A stretch of 64,000 bases of DNA from GCA-2693325 sp964011675 (GTDB taxonomy: Bacteria > Latescibacterota > UBA2968 > UBA8231). Location of the stretch: assembly GCA_964011675.1 (NCBI GenBank), contig CAXGPR010000001.1, positions 62,001-126,000 of the forward strand, in the 5' to 3' direction. Shown here one piece after another: positions 33,367 to 42,145 of this stretch (position 1 is its first letter; each line of letters opens with the position of its first letter). The position numbers and the translations under genes were made by a program. The notes under the pieces were generated by a model. It was not told where the DNA came from, searched no databases, and worked only from the letters and a program-made list of their open reading frames with translations.

Positions 33367-34137
33367 TCATGCAAAAAAATCGATTAAGGCAAAAAAGTCG
33401 CGCTCTAAAACCTGAAGAGACTTTTCGAGCATAATGCGAAAAAGTGGCAAAGAAGAAACCATTACAAAAAGCCCTACTGCCAACTGTACGGGAAACCCCA
33501 CGATAAAAACATTCATTTGTGGCACGGTGCGAGCCAGCACGCCCATAGCAACCGAAACGAGAAATAAGGAAATCATAATCGGCGCACTTATTTTTATGGC
33601 TACGATAAAAACTTCATTAGCCAACTCGATTAATTTCTCAGCAACTGGAACCTTAAATACAACGCCGCCCAACGGAACGGCCTCAAAACTGGCCATCAAT
33701 CCATTAAGAATGATATGATGACCGTCGAGAGAAAGAATGAGTAAGACCGCTAGGATATTGAGAAACTGACCGATAATTGACACCTGATCATTTGACTGTG
33801 GATCGATTACGTTGACTATACCAAAGCCCATCTGCAAACCCGCTAACTGTCCAGCAAACTGAACTCCGATAAATATTAGCAATACTGAAAATCCCAGCAC
33901 TGCGCCCATAAGCACTTCTCGAATCAGAATTAAGGCATAGGGGAAAAATCCTTCTGGAAGATCCAGGGTCGAGTCTGCAACCGAAGGAAATATGACCACC
34001 GAAATCATAAATGCCATACCAACTTTAGCCCGTGCCAGAAAGAGTCTATGACCAAATATCGGCGCAACGACTATCAGCGCACTAACGCGCAGCAAAACCA
34101 GTAAAAAGACGTGGAATTGATCGAGCCAGTAAGCCAC
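33367..34137 (-). CDS. fliR: Flagellar export apparatus protein FliR
   Basis: A 256-residue polytopic protein of the export-gate core complex (FliP5-FliQ4-FliR1). The N-terminus shows FHVFLLVLLRVSALIVVAPIF; FAGQLAGLQMGFGIVNVIDP is the most conserved loop; and ARTVPQMNVFIVGFPVQLAVG closes the C-terminal part. About six hydrophobic segments are present. The gene lies ten bases after fliQ. Size and order (fliP-fliQ-fliR-flhB-flhA) are canonical. Confidence 0.96.
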   Translation of the reverse strand: MAYWLDQFHVFLLVLLRVSALIVVAPIFGHRLFLARAKVGMAFMISVVIFPSVADSTLDLPEGFFPYALILIREVLMGAVLGFSVLLIFIGVQFAGQLAGLQMGFGIVNVIDPQSNDQVSIIGQFLNILAVLLILSLDGHHIILNGLMASFEAVPLGGVVFKVPVAEKLIELANEVFIVAIKISAPIMISLFLVSVAMGVLARTVPQMNVFIVGFPVQLAVGLFVMVSSLPLFRIMLEKSLQVLERDFFALIDFFA

Positions 34138-34147
34138 AAGAAATTAC

Positions 34148-34417
34148 CTATCCGATAACAGTTGGAATGCTGCTTATTAAAGTAGTAGTAAACTCAATCA
34201 TACGTCGAATAGTCCAAGGCAAAAGCAGGGACAATACAACACCTACAGAGAGAATTTTAGGAATAAATGTGAGTGTCATTTCGTGAATCTGTGTAACAGC
34301 CTGAAATATGCTAACAACTAAACCCACAACGAGTGCCACCAATAACGTGGGCCCCGCCACGATGAGCACTATCATTAACGTATCCTGCCCCAGTTTTATT
34401 GCGTATTCTGGCGTCAT
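34148..34417 (-). CDS. fliQ: Flagellar export apparatus protein FliQ
   Basis: An 89-residue two-helix membrane protein of the export-gate core. It has two hydrophobic hairpins (TLMIVLIVAGPTLLVALVVG and ILSVGVVLSLLLPWTIRRM) around the conserved FQAVTQIHEMTLTFIPKI loop. It lies 12 bases after the fliP stop and ten before fliR. Length is standard for the family. Confidence 0.96.
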   Translation of the reverse strand: MTPEYAIKLGQDTLMIVLIVAGPTLLVALVVGLVVSIFQAVTQIHEMTLTFIPKILSVGVVLSLLLPWTIRRMIEFTTTLISSIPTVIG

Positions 34418-34429
34418 CTTCTCCCTTTC

Positions 34430-35200
34430 TCAGTTAAAGCTCTTTACCAAAGAATTCATTAGCAAATTCCACCCATCGACTAGCACAAAAAGTAAAATTT
34501 TAAACGGAAGTGAAACCATTATGGGCGGCAACATCATCATACCCATTGAGAGAAGAATGCTAGAAACAACAAGATCAATAACGAGAAAGGGAATAAAAAG
34601 AATGAAACCTATCTGAAATGCTGTACGAAGTTCACTTATGATGAAGCTGGGGATGAGAACGGAATTGGGTATCTCCGATCGATTACGCGGCTGAGGGATA
34701 CGCGCCATGCGAACAAAGAGCGCCATGTCTTTTTGCCGCGTCTGCTTGAGCATAAACTCGCGAATAGGCTCCATACCGCGATCGAGTGCCACCTTATATG
34801 GAATTTCATCGGCGACTAGTGGCTGAATAGCTTCGTCGTTGACACGATCCCATACGGGCGACATAACAAAAAAAGTGATAAAGAGAGACAGCCCGATTAG
34901 CAGTTGATTGGGCGGCATCTGCTGCGTGCCGATTGCAGTGCGCAAAAAAGATAGCACAACGACGATCCGCGTAAATGAGGTCATCATTATCAAAATAGAG
35001 GGTGCTAAGGAAAGAATAGTCAAAAGGAAAATGATTTGCAGCGAAACGGCTGCATCTCCACCTTCTTGAGCATCTTCAACCTGTAGACTAATCTTGGGCA
35101 AACCCTGTGCGAATGCACTCTCGGCCGACATTATCACATACAAAAAAATGAGCATACCCACCCAACGGGAGAGGGAACCCAAGTTCAGTGGAGTTCTCAT
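34430..35200 (-). CDS. fliP: Flagellar export apparatus protein FliP
   Basis: A 256-residue core export-gate protein with a cleavable signal peptide (WVGMLIFLYVIMSAESAFAQ, residues about 12-31), as in E. coli FliP. Conserved stretches are APSILIMMTSFTRIVVVLSF, GTQQMPPNQLLIGLSLFITF, FVMSPVWDRV and a C-terminal LPFKILLFVLVDGWNLL. The ATG overlaps the fliO stop by four bases. Confidence 0.97.
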   Translation of the reverse strand: MRTPLNLGSLSRWVGMLIFLYVIMSAESAFAQGLPKISLQVEDAQEGGDAAVSLQIIFLLTILSLAPSILIMMTSFTRIVVVLSFLRTAIGTQQMPPNQLLIGLSLFITFFVMSPVWDRVNDEAIQPLVADEIPYKVALDRGMEPIREFMLKQTRQKDMALFVRMARIPQPRNRSEIPNSVLIPSFIISELRTAFQIGFILFIPFLVIDLVVSSILLSMGMMMLPPIMVSLPFKILLFVLVDGWNLLMNSLVKSFN

Positions 35201-35805
35201 GTACTATCTCCTACCGTTTTACCCAACACATTTTTCAGCTGATTGGCAAAGGGTGATGGTACAGAAGGCTTAGGGGTGAGGTCTAGCTCGCCCGCCGTCC
35301 ATTCAGCCAGCGTAGTGATGCGGTCGTCGGTAACGCCCAAAGCTAGCGCTCGCCCGCCGATCTCCACTAAAAAAACCGCTTTTTTGGGACCTAGATAGGC
35401 ACGTTCAGCTACGCGTATCAACGTATTGTCCGCCCCAAGTTGCTTACCGAGCGTGCTCTTTCGGAGCAGATGAGCAGCACCCCATGCCAGAAGCACTACC
35501 AATGCCAAACCAAAGCCTAAACGCATTGAAATGCTCCATATATCTCCATCGTCTTCCGCGCCGCTGCTGGCCTGTGCTACATATGAGTCCCCTTCCGCGA
35601 AAAGAGGTTCATCGGCGGTCTGCTCTGAGGTAGACGTAGCCCCAATCGAGAGACCTTGCACAGCGGAACGAGCACTATCTGCGGCAACGGCCTGCCATCC
35701 TGATGCTACAACACCTACGTCGGCCCTGACGACTTGGCCCCAACAAGCAACTGCAAAAAACACTCCTAAGAGTATTTGCCATTTACAACATATTCGCTGT
35801 TTCAT
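35197..35805 (-). CDS. fliO: Flagellar biosynthesis protein FliO
   Basis: About 202 residues. An N-terminal signal-like segment (KWQILLGVFFAVACWGQVVRA) is followed by a periplasmic low-complexity part, one membrane helix (about 100-118, LGFGLALVVLLAWGAAHLL) and a FliO cytoplasmic beta domain (DNTLIRVAERAYLGPKKAVF, then VEIGGRALALGVTDDRIT). FliO helps assemble the FliP ring. ATG 35805 is preferred to an upstream TTG at 35820. This is the first gene after the terminator-bearing gap that divides the cluster, so it must use read-through or its own promoter. Confidence 0.88.
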   Translation of the reverse strand: MKQRICCKWQILLGVFFAVACWGQVVRADVGVVASGWQAVAADSARSAVQGLSIGATSTSEQTADEPLFAEGDSYVAQASSGAEDDGDIWSISMRLGFGLALVVLLAWGAAHLLRKSTLGKQLGADNTLIRVAERAYLGPKKAVFLVEIGGRALALGVTDDRITTLAEWTAGELDLTPKPSVPSPFANQLKNVLGKTVGDST

Positions 35806-35868
35806 CTTCCTCGCTCTCAAGTGTTACCCACACTCTTTCGAGCAACATGTATGCCACCTCACCCGTCA

Positions 35869-35898
35869 CAAAAAAAGGAGGCCCCATTGGCCTCCTTT
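35869..35898 (-). terminator. Rho-independent terminator between fliN and fliO (minus strand)
   Basis: On the minus strand, a perfect 10-bp stem (AAAGGAGGCC, right arm GGCCTCCTTT) with a 5-base loop is followed by seven T residues (A-run 35870-35876 on the plus strand). It lies about 160 bp after fliN and 64 bp before fliO. It probably reduces or ends transcription of the upstream half of the flagellar cluster. Confidence 0.85.
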
Positions 35899-35906
35899 AA
35901 GAAAAA

Positions 35907-35928
35907 AGATGCATTATTTAATGCATCT
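35907..35928. repeat. 22-bp near-perfect palindrome in the fliN-fliO gap
   Basis: AGATGCATTA, TT, TAATGCATCT: ten-base arms with no mismatch and a two-base centre. The tight spacing favours a dimeric protein-binding site over an RNA hairpin, but this is inference. Confidence 0.8.
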
Positions 35929-36002
35929 ATACACATTTAAAGTTTTGTTTTTTATACACTTAATACAAAAAAGAAAGCCACACCTCTTATCTGGCCCCTT
36001 CG

Positions 36003-36039
36003 GAAGTAATTTCCCTCCTTAAGGAAATTACTTCTTTTT
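36003..36039 (+). terminator. Perfect 12-bp hairpin with a plus-strand T-run in the fliN-fliO gap
   Basis: GAAGTAATTTCC (36003-36014) pairs without mismatch with GGAAATTACTTC (36023-36034) around an 8-base loop and is followed by TTTTT (36035-36039) on the plus strand. On the coding (minus) strand there is no T-run, so there it may instead protect the fliN mRNA end. Its plus-strand orientation could block antisense transcription or end an unseen small RNA. Confidence 0.6.
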
Positions 36040-36056
36040 GCAAAGAGATTTGGCCT

Positions 36057-36578
36057 CTATAGCTCGTTCACGCTTCCCATAATCTCGGTTATGCGCACTC
36101 CAAAGTTTTCCGCTACTGTCACCACTTCCCCACGCGCGAAGAGTTTACCGTTGACCATAATGTCAACCGGATCTCCCACCTGTTTATCTAGTTCTACTAA
36201 AGATTGCTCGCCAAGACGCATAACATTTTCGAGTGTCTCCCTCGTTCGGCCGAGTTCAATTGAAACGCTGAGATTGACATCCATGAGACGCGCGATATTA
36301 GCAGGAATACCCATGGCAGCTCCACCACCACCTGCCGTCGCACTGGAAAAATCGCCGCCGTCGCTACTACCATCTTCCATCGCTTTGAGCATTTCCATTT
36401 CCATAATGCGGTCCACATCCTCCTGCGAACCTGCATCTGCACCGTCGCCTCCTTCTTCCATCACATTCAGCATCTCTCCGGCAAGGGGATCTAGATCTTC
36501 TCCTCCTTCGCCTCCACCAACGGCATCAGCTAACACATCGAGATCTTCTCCGGATACTTCTTCTTCTTCTTCAGCCAT
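36057..36578 (-). CDS. fliN: Flagellar motor switch protein FliN
   Basis: About 173 residues. The last about 80 are the SpoA/FliN domain: LMDVNLSVSIELGRTRETLE, LGEQSLVELDKQVGDPVDIM, VNGKLFARGEVVTVAENFGV, RITEIM. Ahead of it is an acidic, glycine-rich, apparently disordered extension (EEEEEVSGEDLDVLADAVGG and repeats of GGGEGGED type), making it longer than E. coli FliN (137). ATG 36578 is preferred to TTG 36593 because GGAG lies ten bases upstream. It forms the C-ring with FliM; the gene is 21 bp downstream of fliM. Confidence 0.95.
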   Translation of the reverse strand: MAEEEEEVSGEDLDVLADAVGGGEGGEDLDPLAGEMLNVMEEGGDGADAGSQEDVDRIMEMEMLKAMEDGSSDGGDFSSATAGGGGAAMGIPANIARLMDVNLSVSIELGRTRETLENVMRLGEQSLVELDKQVGDPVDIMVNGKLFARGEVVTVAENFGVRITEIMGSVNEL

Positions 36579-36614
36579 TGTCGCTATCTCCAAGGACTAA
36601 GTGAGCGAAAACAC

Positions 36615-37658
36615 TTAATCAATCGTTATCGGCGTACTCTTATTTTTAAACAATACTTCGTTTTCCGGATTGATATATTCGGTAATTTGAACTGCATTAT
36701 GACGTCCCAACCTTCCAGGACGTCCAATAAACTTCGGCTCATCGCGGACGTAAATAACCGTCGGTTCGTTTATGCGCGTATCCATAGTGAGTACATCGCC
36801 AACCTGCAAATCCTGTAAAGTTCGAAATGACGTCATCCCTCGAGCCAATTCGGCGCGTATCTGCATAAAAGTCTTTTGCAAACGCAGATTGTTGAGCCGT
36901 AGCAATTCTTCCTGATTAATGCTATTTGTTCGCACATATGACTGCTGCCCCAAGCGAGGAAGAATAGGCTCCAACGTAAAGAAAGGATAGCATAGACTGA
37001 CGAGACCGGATGCATTTGTAGAGTTTACTTCAAACGCCAGAAGAATGACAGTTTCCGAAGGCGCGGTAATCTGCATAAACTCCGGATTGGTTTCTAACTC
37101 GACGTCTGAAACTTCTACATGCAATATCGGATCCCACGTCGCCTCAAGATCTCCTACGACGCGTTTAACAATGCGGTTTACTACGCCCATTTCAATGGGC
37201 GTTAGCTGACGGGCTTCAACGCCCTGAGACGAACCTTTACCCCCAAAAATCCGGTCTACAATCGCAAAAATAACCGGCATGGCAAAGTCTATAACAGCCT
37301 TGCCGTTGGTCTGACCAAACGTAAACTGATACGAACATGAAGGGTTTGATAGACTCATTATGAACTCTGCATAAGTTGTCTGATCCACAAAAGCCGTTTC
37401 TACGTCTACCACGGCGCGCATAACACCAGAAAACGTTGAGGTAAGTAGACGAGCAAGGTTATCGTGTAAACTTTCTAACGTGCGTATCTGATCTTTATTT
37501 ACGCGCGCTGGATGCTTAAAGTCGTAGGGCGTTATGATGCGCTGCGAAGACGCATCATCAAACGACCCACTTCCCTTATCGTCTTCAATCTCGCCCTCAT
37601 TCCCATCGGTTGCCGAAAGCAATGCATCTATTTCACCTTGGGACAGTACGTCGGCCAT
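36615..37658 (-). CDS. fliM: Flagellar motor switch protein FliM
   Basis: A 347-residue C-ring protein. The N-terminal CheY-P-binding peptide is recognisable (LSQGEIDALLSATD), followed by the linker YDFKHPARVNKDQIRTLESL, the CheC-like middle domain (TYAEFIMSLSNPSCSYQFTF, FAIVDRIFGGKG) and the C-terminal SpoA domain (LARGMTSFRTLQDLQVGDVL). The intact CheY-binding motif implies chemotactic switching. Gaps to fliL and fliN are 30 and 36 bp. Confidence 0.97.
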   Translation of the reverse strand: MADVLSQGEIDALLSATDGNEGEIEDDKGSGSFDDASSQRIITPYDFKHPARVNKDQIRTLESLHDNLARLLTSTFSGVMRAVVDVETAFVDQTTYAEFIMSLSNPSCSYQFTFGQTNGKAVIDFAMPVIFAIVDRIFGGKGSSQGVEARQLTPIEMGVVNRIVKRVVGDLEATWDPILHVEVSDVELETNPEFMQITAPSETVILLAFEVNSTNASGLVSLCYPFFTLEPILPRLGQQSYVRTNSINQEELLRLNNLRLQKTFMQIRAELARGMTSFRTLQDLQVGDVLTMDTRINEPTVIYVRDEPKFIGRPGRLGRHNAVQITEYINPENEVLFKNKSTPITID

Positions 37659-37688
37659 CTCTGACTCCTCACCAACCTCGAGTTACCA

Positions 37689-38330
37689 TCACTGAATGAT
37701 GATATCCGATATGTTAACTTCGAGTATTCTCACTTTAGTTTTATTCTCATCATCTAACTTAAAGAGACGATCGAAGATTTCCCTGTTCAGGACATCGCGC
37801 ATTTCGCTTTCCAATTCGTTCTGAAACTGCGCATCAAGTTCGTCCACAGTCTTCCCACGGATGATGCTTGTGATCAGTGCCTTTATCTTCAAGTCATATA
37901 GAGCTATTCTTGCTAAGACTTCTGCGTTGTCTTTCAAGGCGTCCGTTATGTCGTCATCAGGCGGAGATTCCTCCGTATTGTAAGCTTCTAAACCCAACTG
38001 AACGCTGAGTACGACAAAGCGCTCCGAATTCGTACCCGCTGGGTTTGCAGTTATTGTTTGAAGTTTCTTCGATTCGTAAATGTAGGGTAAACGATTTGAA
38101 ACCTCTTCTTTTTTATTTGGAATCTGGCGAATTTCCACACTTTCATGTTCCGGGATGAGCGGCTCTGGCGTCTCCTCAGGCATGTTGTCTTGGAGAACAA
38201 ATTCAATAAGTACAAACGCTATGATAGCTTGGGCGAGCATAACGATGGCCGCTAGGGGACCCCACTTTTTTAGCACGCCTCCGCCGTCACCGCCTCCACT
38301 TTCATTTTCTTCTGCTGCTTCTTCAGCCAT
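37689..38330 (-). CDS. fliL: Flagellar basal body-associated protein FliL
   Basis: A 213-residue inner-membrane protein that supports stator function. It has an acidic N-terminus, one membrane helix (about residues 24-46, WGPLAAIVMLAQAIIAFVLI), and a periplasmic stomatin-like FliL domain ending in the typical DVLNREIFDRLFKLDDENKT, then VRILEVNISDIIIQ. It lies between motB and fliM, with short gaps. It is somewhat longer than average (about 155-180). Confidence 0.93.
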   Translation of the reverse strand: MAEEAAEENESGGGDGGGVLKKWGPLAAIVMLAQAIIAFVLIEFVLQDNMPEETPEPLIPEHESVEIRQIPNKKEEVSNRLPYIYESKKLQTITANPAGTNSERFVVLSVQLGLEAYNTEESPPDDDITDALKDNAEVLARIALYDLKIKALITSIIRGKTVDELDAQFQNELESEMRDVLNREIFDRLFKLDDENKTKVRILEVNISDIIIQ

Positions 38331-38347
38331 AAAAAAATATCCTCCTG

Positions 38348-39130
38348 TTACTCTTCGCCTTCGACGCCTACATCTGCATCTCGAAGCAACTGTCGGACGA
38401 GCCCAGGCGAGGATTCTTCGCTTTGTTGACGATGCCGAACTTTAATTTCTACGCGGCGGTTTAACGCCCTATTCTCTTCGGTATCGTTATCTACTATCGG
38501 CTTAAATTCACCATGACCAATCGCCGTCATACGTTCGGCTGCTATCCCAACTTCGTTTTGAAACACGTCGAGTACTCCTAATGCTCGGGCACTAGACAAC
38601 CAGTGGTTATTGGGAAATTCATCGTTTTTAATAGGCAAGTCATCGGTGTGACCTCCAATCTCTATGGTATTGGGCAAACGAGCCAATACACCACCAATTT
38701 TATTGAGCATTGGCAAGATATCACTCTTGATTTTCGCATCACCGCTGGAAAAGACCGCATTGTCTTTAATACGTATCGTGATACCATCTTCCGACTCAAT
38801 AATCTCGACGTTTTGCTGTTGTCCTTCTGCCTCGACCTGCTTTTCTAATTCAGACTTTGCATCTTTTAGCGTCGGCCTTGCCTCGGTTAAATCTCCGCGC
38901 ACTATAGGCACTTCTAGCTTGATCGGCGAAGAAAGAATAGGCTCTCCAGGCAGCACACCGAGCGCTCCTTGAAGCGAACCTACTGCCTTTTCAAAGTCTT
39001 CTTTCTTCATAGTCGAAAAAGACAGCAACAAAACAAAAAAGCACAGTAGAAGCGACATGAGGTCGCCAAAGGTTTGCAACCATCCCGGCAGACCTTTGGG
39101 ACATGGTGGGCATTTTTGCTGCTTGGCCAT
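38348..39130 (-). CDS. motB: Flagellar stator protein MotB (PomB-like)
   Basis: A 260-residue stator subunit. One membrane helix carries the ion-binding Asp: LQTFGDLMSLLLCFFVLLLS (about residues 16-35). This sequence and the following FSTMKKEDFEKAVGSLQG plug resemble the sodium-type PomB more than proton-type MotB. The C-terminal OmpA-like peptidoglycan-binding domain contains EIGGHTDDLPIKN, NHWLSSARALGVLDV, RMTAIGHGEFKPI and NRRVEIKV. It lies three bases downstream of motA. Confidence 0.95.
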   Translation of the reverse strand: MAKQQKCPPCPKGLPGWLQTFGDLMSLLLCFFVLLLSFSTMKKEDFEKAVGSLQGALGVLPGEPILSSPIKLEVPIVRGDLTEARPTLKDAKSELEKQVEAEGQQQNVEIIESEDGITIRIKDNAVFSSGDAKIKSDILPMLNKIGGVLARLPNTIEIGGHTDDLPIKNDEFPNNHWLSSARALGVLDVFQNEVGIAAERMTAIGHGEFKPIVDNDTEENRALNRRVEIKVRHRQQSEESSPGLVRQLLRDADVGVEGEE

Positions 39131-39133
39131 AGC

Positions 39134-39904
39134 CTAGCTTCCCTCTTCACCGGATCCACGCATTGAAGGAGGTAGAAAAACAGAGAGCTTACGCTCAACG
39201 ATCCGCGGGTTGTCTCCCTGCTGAATCGCAATAATCCCCTCTATAATCATTCGCTTACTAAGAGATTCTTCCTTTGAATAGATCTTGAGCTTTTTTGCAA
39301 TTGGAGCAAATAGGACGTTAGCAATGACCGCACCATACAGGGTCGTCAACAGAGCGACAGCCATAGCCGGACCAATCGCTGCAGGATCCTCCAAGGCCCC
39401 AAGCATGTTCACCAAACCCACAAGCGTGCCGATCATACCTAGCGCCGGAGCCATTTCCGCGCAGCCCTCCATCAGTTCGGCTGCCTCGAGGTGCCGCTCT
39501 TCAATATATTGCAATTCGGTTTCTAAAATATCCGTAATGAGATCGGGCTCCGTGCCGTCTACGGCGAGTTGAATTCCTCCGCTGAGAAATTCGTCGTTGG
39601 CATCTGCTGCGGCCGATTCCAACGCTAGAATCCCTTCTCGGCGGGCCGTTTCCGCAAAACCAACAATTTTATCAATTAGTTCGTGGGGAGATTTTGCATC
39701 GACAAAAATCGCCTTAAAATAGACGGAAAAGCTCCCTATGAATTTGGGCAGCGGGTTAGCTGCTAGAGTCACAGCTACTGTACCCAAGACAACAATAAGA
39801 AACGACACTGTGTCAGCAAAAGTTAAGAGATCTCCCCCCTGGTTTATTGCCACGACAATCAGCAAAAATGCGCCAAGTATCCCAATGACAGTTGCTATGT
39901 CCAT
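39134..39904 (-). CDS. motA: Flagellar stator protein MotA (PomA-like)
   Basis: A 256-residue protein with four membrane segments. The N-terminus MDIATVIGILGAFLLIVVAI and LIDKIVGFAETARREGILAL follow the PomA/MotA (PF01618) pattern; APALGMIGTLVGLVNMLGAL is the conserved third helix with its Pro, and AVALLTTLYGAVIANVLFAP the fourth. It partners MotB three bases downstream. The short cytoplasmic loop and PomA-like N-terminus suggest a Na+-driven stator, by inference. Confidence 0.95.
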   Translation of the reverse strand: MDIATVIGILGAFLLIVVAINQGGDLLTFADTVSFLIVVLGTVAVTLAANPLPKFIGSFSVYFKAIFVDAKSPHELIDKIVGFAETARREGILALESAAADANDEFLSGGIQLAVDGTEPDLITDILETELQYIEERHLEAAELMEGCAEMAPALGMIGTLVGLVNMLGALEDPAAIGPAMAVALLTTLYGAVIANVLFAPIAKKLKIYSKEESLSKRMIIEGIIAIQQGDNPRIVERKLSVFLPPSMRGSGEEGS

Positions 39905-39921
39905 TTTACTATCCGCCCCTA

Positions 39922-40122
39922 TTAGGTTCCGCTAAACAACGGCTTATTGCACGTCTTTTTGTATTCTATGACGCGATTAACAACCAAATCGACCGGCTCA
40001 GTCACCAACACTTTCTTACCTGAAATAAGCGAGATCAACGTATCTGGGGTTTCTTCAACAAATTCTATCATTTCGACATTTACAACGACTTCGCTCTGGT
40101 TTAGACGAGTCAATTTAATCAC
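39922..40122 (-). CDS. flbD: Small flagellar protein FlbD (SwrD)
   Basis: A 66-residue protein of the FlbD family (PF06289), typically encoded between flgE and motA. It matches well: MIKLTRLNQSEVVVNVEMIE, then FVEETPDTLISLISGKKVLV, then a C-terminal RVIEYKKT. In Bacillus the homologue SwrD raises motor power. The gene lies 49 bp after flgE and 17 bp before motA. Confidence 0.93.
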   Translation of the reverse strand: MIKLTRLNQSEVVVNVEMIEFVEETPDTLISLISGKKVLVTEPVDLVVNRVIEYKKTCNKPLFSGT

Positions 40123-40171
40123 TACGCTACCTCAGCATCAATGGTTTTACGAATCATGCGTCAAATATAAC

Positions 40172-42145
40172 TTACCGCTTTAAATTGACCACTTCGGTCA
40201 ACAGCTCATCAGAAGTGGTTATACTGCGCGCGCTCGCTTGGAAACCGCGCTGTGTGACGATCATATTAGTGAACTCCGCAGCCAGATCGACGTTGGACAT
40301 CTCGATCTGTCCGGAGCGAATACTTCCTTGAACAGTGCTTTCCGCTGCCCCTATAACTGCTTCACCAGACGCCTCGGTCTGGACAAACATATTGCCTCCC
40401 TGACGCATCAGGCCATCGACATTGCCAAACGATGCCAGCGAAACTCGCCCCATATTCTCAGACGTTCCGTTACTAAATAGACCGAGGATGTTACCATCCG
40501 GCTGAAAGCTAACGGACACGAGTGAACCGGACGTGCGTCCATCCTGCTCGCGAACCGACACAGAAGAATCAGCAACAAACTGGGTCAAGCCGCCCAAGCG
40601 GTCTGTGCTATCGGCGCCAATCTCGATACTCATCTCCGGTGTGCCCTCGCCGGGTTGGAATACAATAGGAGACTGATCTGCGGATTCAAACGTACGAAGC
40701 GTGCCGTCTTCGTTAAACACCACTGTTCCGTTGTTACCAGCTGCTGGCGTAATCCCATCGACGGTAGCAACCCAACTCCATTCGTTGTCGACAATGCCCT
40801 TAGTAAAATTCAACGTAAGCGAATGCGGATTACCTTGCTCGTCAAACACCTGCGTGTTTGTGCTAAACTCAAAGGGCGGTTGATCTCCATAAATTCCCGA
40901 CCCAATGCCCGAATCGAGTAAAGAAAAGTTGATCTCAAAACCCACGATGCGATCCTGTGTATTGATATCGGTCAAAATAAACTTCCCCGTCTCAGGATCG
41001 ATTCCGGCATTTACGCTACCGTATACGTTGCTAACTGCCGCGAAGAGTTGGTCTGCCCCGTCACTAACCTCTTCTTCATAAGTGAAACTGCCATCAAAGC
41101 GCTCTCCGTTCGGCTTAACACCCGTAAAGCGAATTACGTCTCCATTCGTCAGATCTGCTCCAATGTTAGCCAAATCGTTGAGTGCATCCGTATCAGAAGC
41201 GCGAACGCCTGTTCCTACCGTTCCCGCATTAAAGCCGAACCGAGAGGCTACATTAACATTCGGGTCGGCGTTGTCCATCTCGATGGAAACTTGATCTCCC
41301 CCTTCCACGGAGCGCAGAATCAGTTCACCTAAATCGTTAGTCTTAAAGAGAACTTTGTTTTTTAGGGCGCCATTGACGCTAATTTGCGAATTGAGTTCTG
41401 CTACGAGTTCAAGACGATCTTCGTAGGACTTGGCTGGAATATTCAACATGCTCTCCGTCGCTTCCGTGCCTGATGTAATGCGAACCATCAGGCCTCCATC
41501 GTCCAAATCAGTCAAATCAAGAGGAAATCCAGGATTCGGGTTACTTGTTAACCGAGCGGGCAAACCAAACGACGTGTTGCCGGTCCAAACGGGCGCACCG
41601 CTACCGCTACCGCTAGAATCTAAGTTCCCAGAAATGCGAATCGTCGTTGTCGCAATCGCTTCCGACTCGCGATCCAGCGGTATAATTAGATCGTCCACTT
41701 CCGAGTTAAACGTGCCGTCTGCGTTGGCCAAGTTGCCCTGTACGGCTAGCCCAGTTCCGGGATCGTAGAGTCTGCCATTTGTATCAAAGGCAAACGTGCC
41801 ATCTCGCGTAAACAAACGCTGGTCGCCGTCACTGACGACAAAGTAGCCCTCACCGTCAATCGCCAAATCCGTTTCGATGCCTGTCATCTGCAGCGTTCCC
41901 TGCTGTTGAACCGTATCAATGCTACCGATGCCAACGCCCAGACCCGACTGACTCGGATTTGTAGCAGAAATCTGCGCGCGCTGTGGTCCACCACCGGATA
42001 GTGTCCGACTCATAACTTCGGAAAAATTGGCGCGCTCTCCCTTATATCCAGTCGTATTTACGTTGGATATATTGTTACTAATCACGTTCATACGCGTCTG
42101 ATGGCTACTGACGCCCGTAATACCTATGTAAATTGAGTCCAGCAT
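40172..42145 (-). CDS. flgE: Flagellar hook protein FlgE
   Basis: A 657-residue hook subunit, much longer than E. coli FlgE (402). The N-terminal rod/hook motif is present (ITGVSSHQTRMNVISNNISN, VNTTGYKGERANFSEVMSRT), then LAIDGEGYFVVSDGDQRLFT, FlgE-type beta domains (FDEQGNPHSLTLNFTKG, LFSNGTSENMGRVSLASFGN) and the C-terminal SNVDLAAEFTNMIVTQRGFQ with SITTSDELLTEVVNLKR. The extra length is in the variable surface domains (about residues 150-420). It is 118 bp downstream of flgD. Confidence 0.95.
   Translation of the reverse strand: MLDSIYIGITGVSSHQTRMNVISNNISNVNTTGYKGERANFSEVMSRTLSGGGPQRAQISATNPSQSGLGVGIGSIDTVQQQGTLQMTGIETDLAIDGEGYFVVSDGDQRLFTRDGTFAFDTNGRLYDPGTGLAVQGNLANADGTFNSEVDDLIIPLDRESEAIATTTIRISGNLDSSGSGSGAPVWTGNTSFGLPARLTSNPNPGFPLDLTDLDDGGLMVRITSGTEATESMLNIPAKSYEDRLELVAELNSQISVNGALKNKVLFKTNDLGELILRSVEGGDQVSIEMDNADPNVNVASRFGFNAGTVGTGVRASDTDALNDLANIGADLTNGDVIRFTGVKPNGERFDGSFTYEEEVSDGADQLFAAVSNVYGSVNAGIDPETGKFILTDINTQDRIVGFEINFSLLDSGIGSGIYGDQPPFEFSTNTQVFDEQGNPHSLTLNFTKGIVDNEWSWVATVDGITPAAGNNGTVVFNEDGTLRTFESADQSPIVFQPGEGTPEMSIEIGADSTDRLGGLTQFVADSSVSVREQDGRTSGSLVSVSFQPDGNILGLFSNGTSENMGRVSLASFGNVDGLMRQGGNMFVQTEASGEAVIGAAESTVQGSIRSGQIEMSNVDLAAEFTNMIVTQRGFQASARSITTSDELLTEVVNLKR

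Noticed and set aside
36003..36039. The perfect hairpin taken as a terminator for fliN
   Set aside because: On the minus strand it is not followed by a T-run; only the hairpin at 35869-35898 qualifies in that direction.
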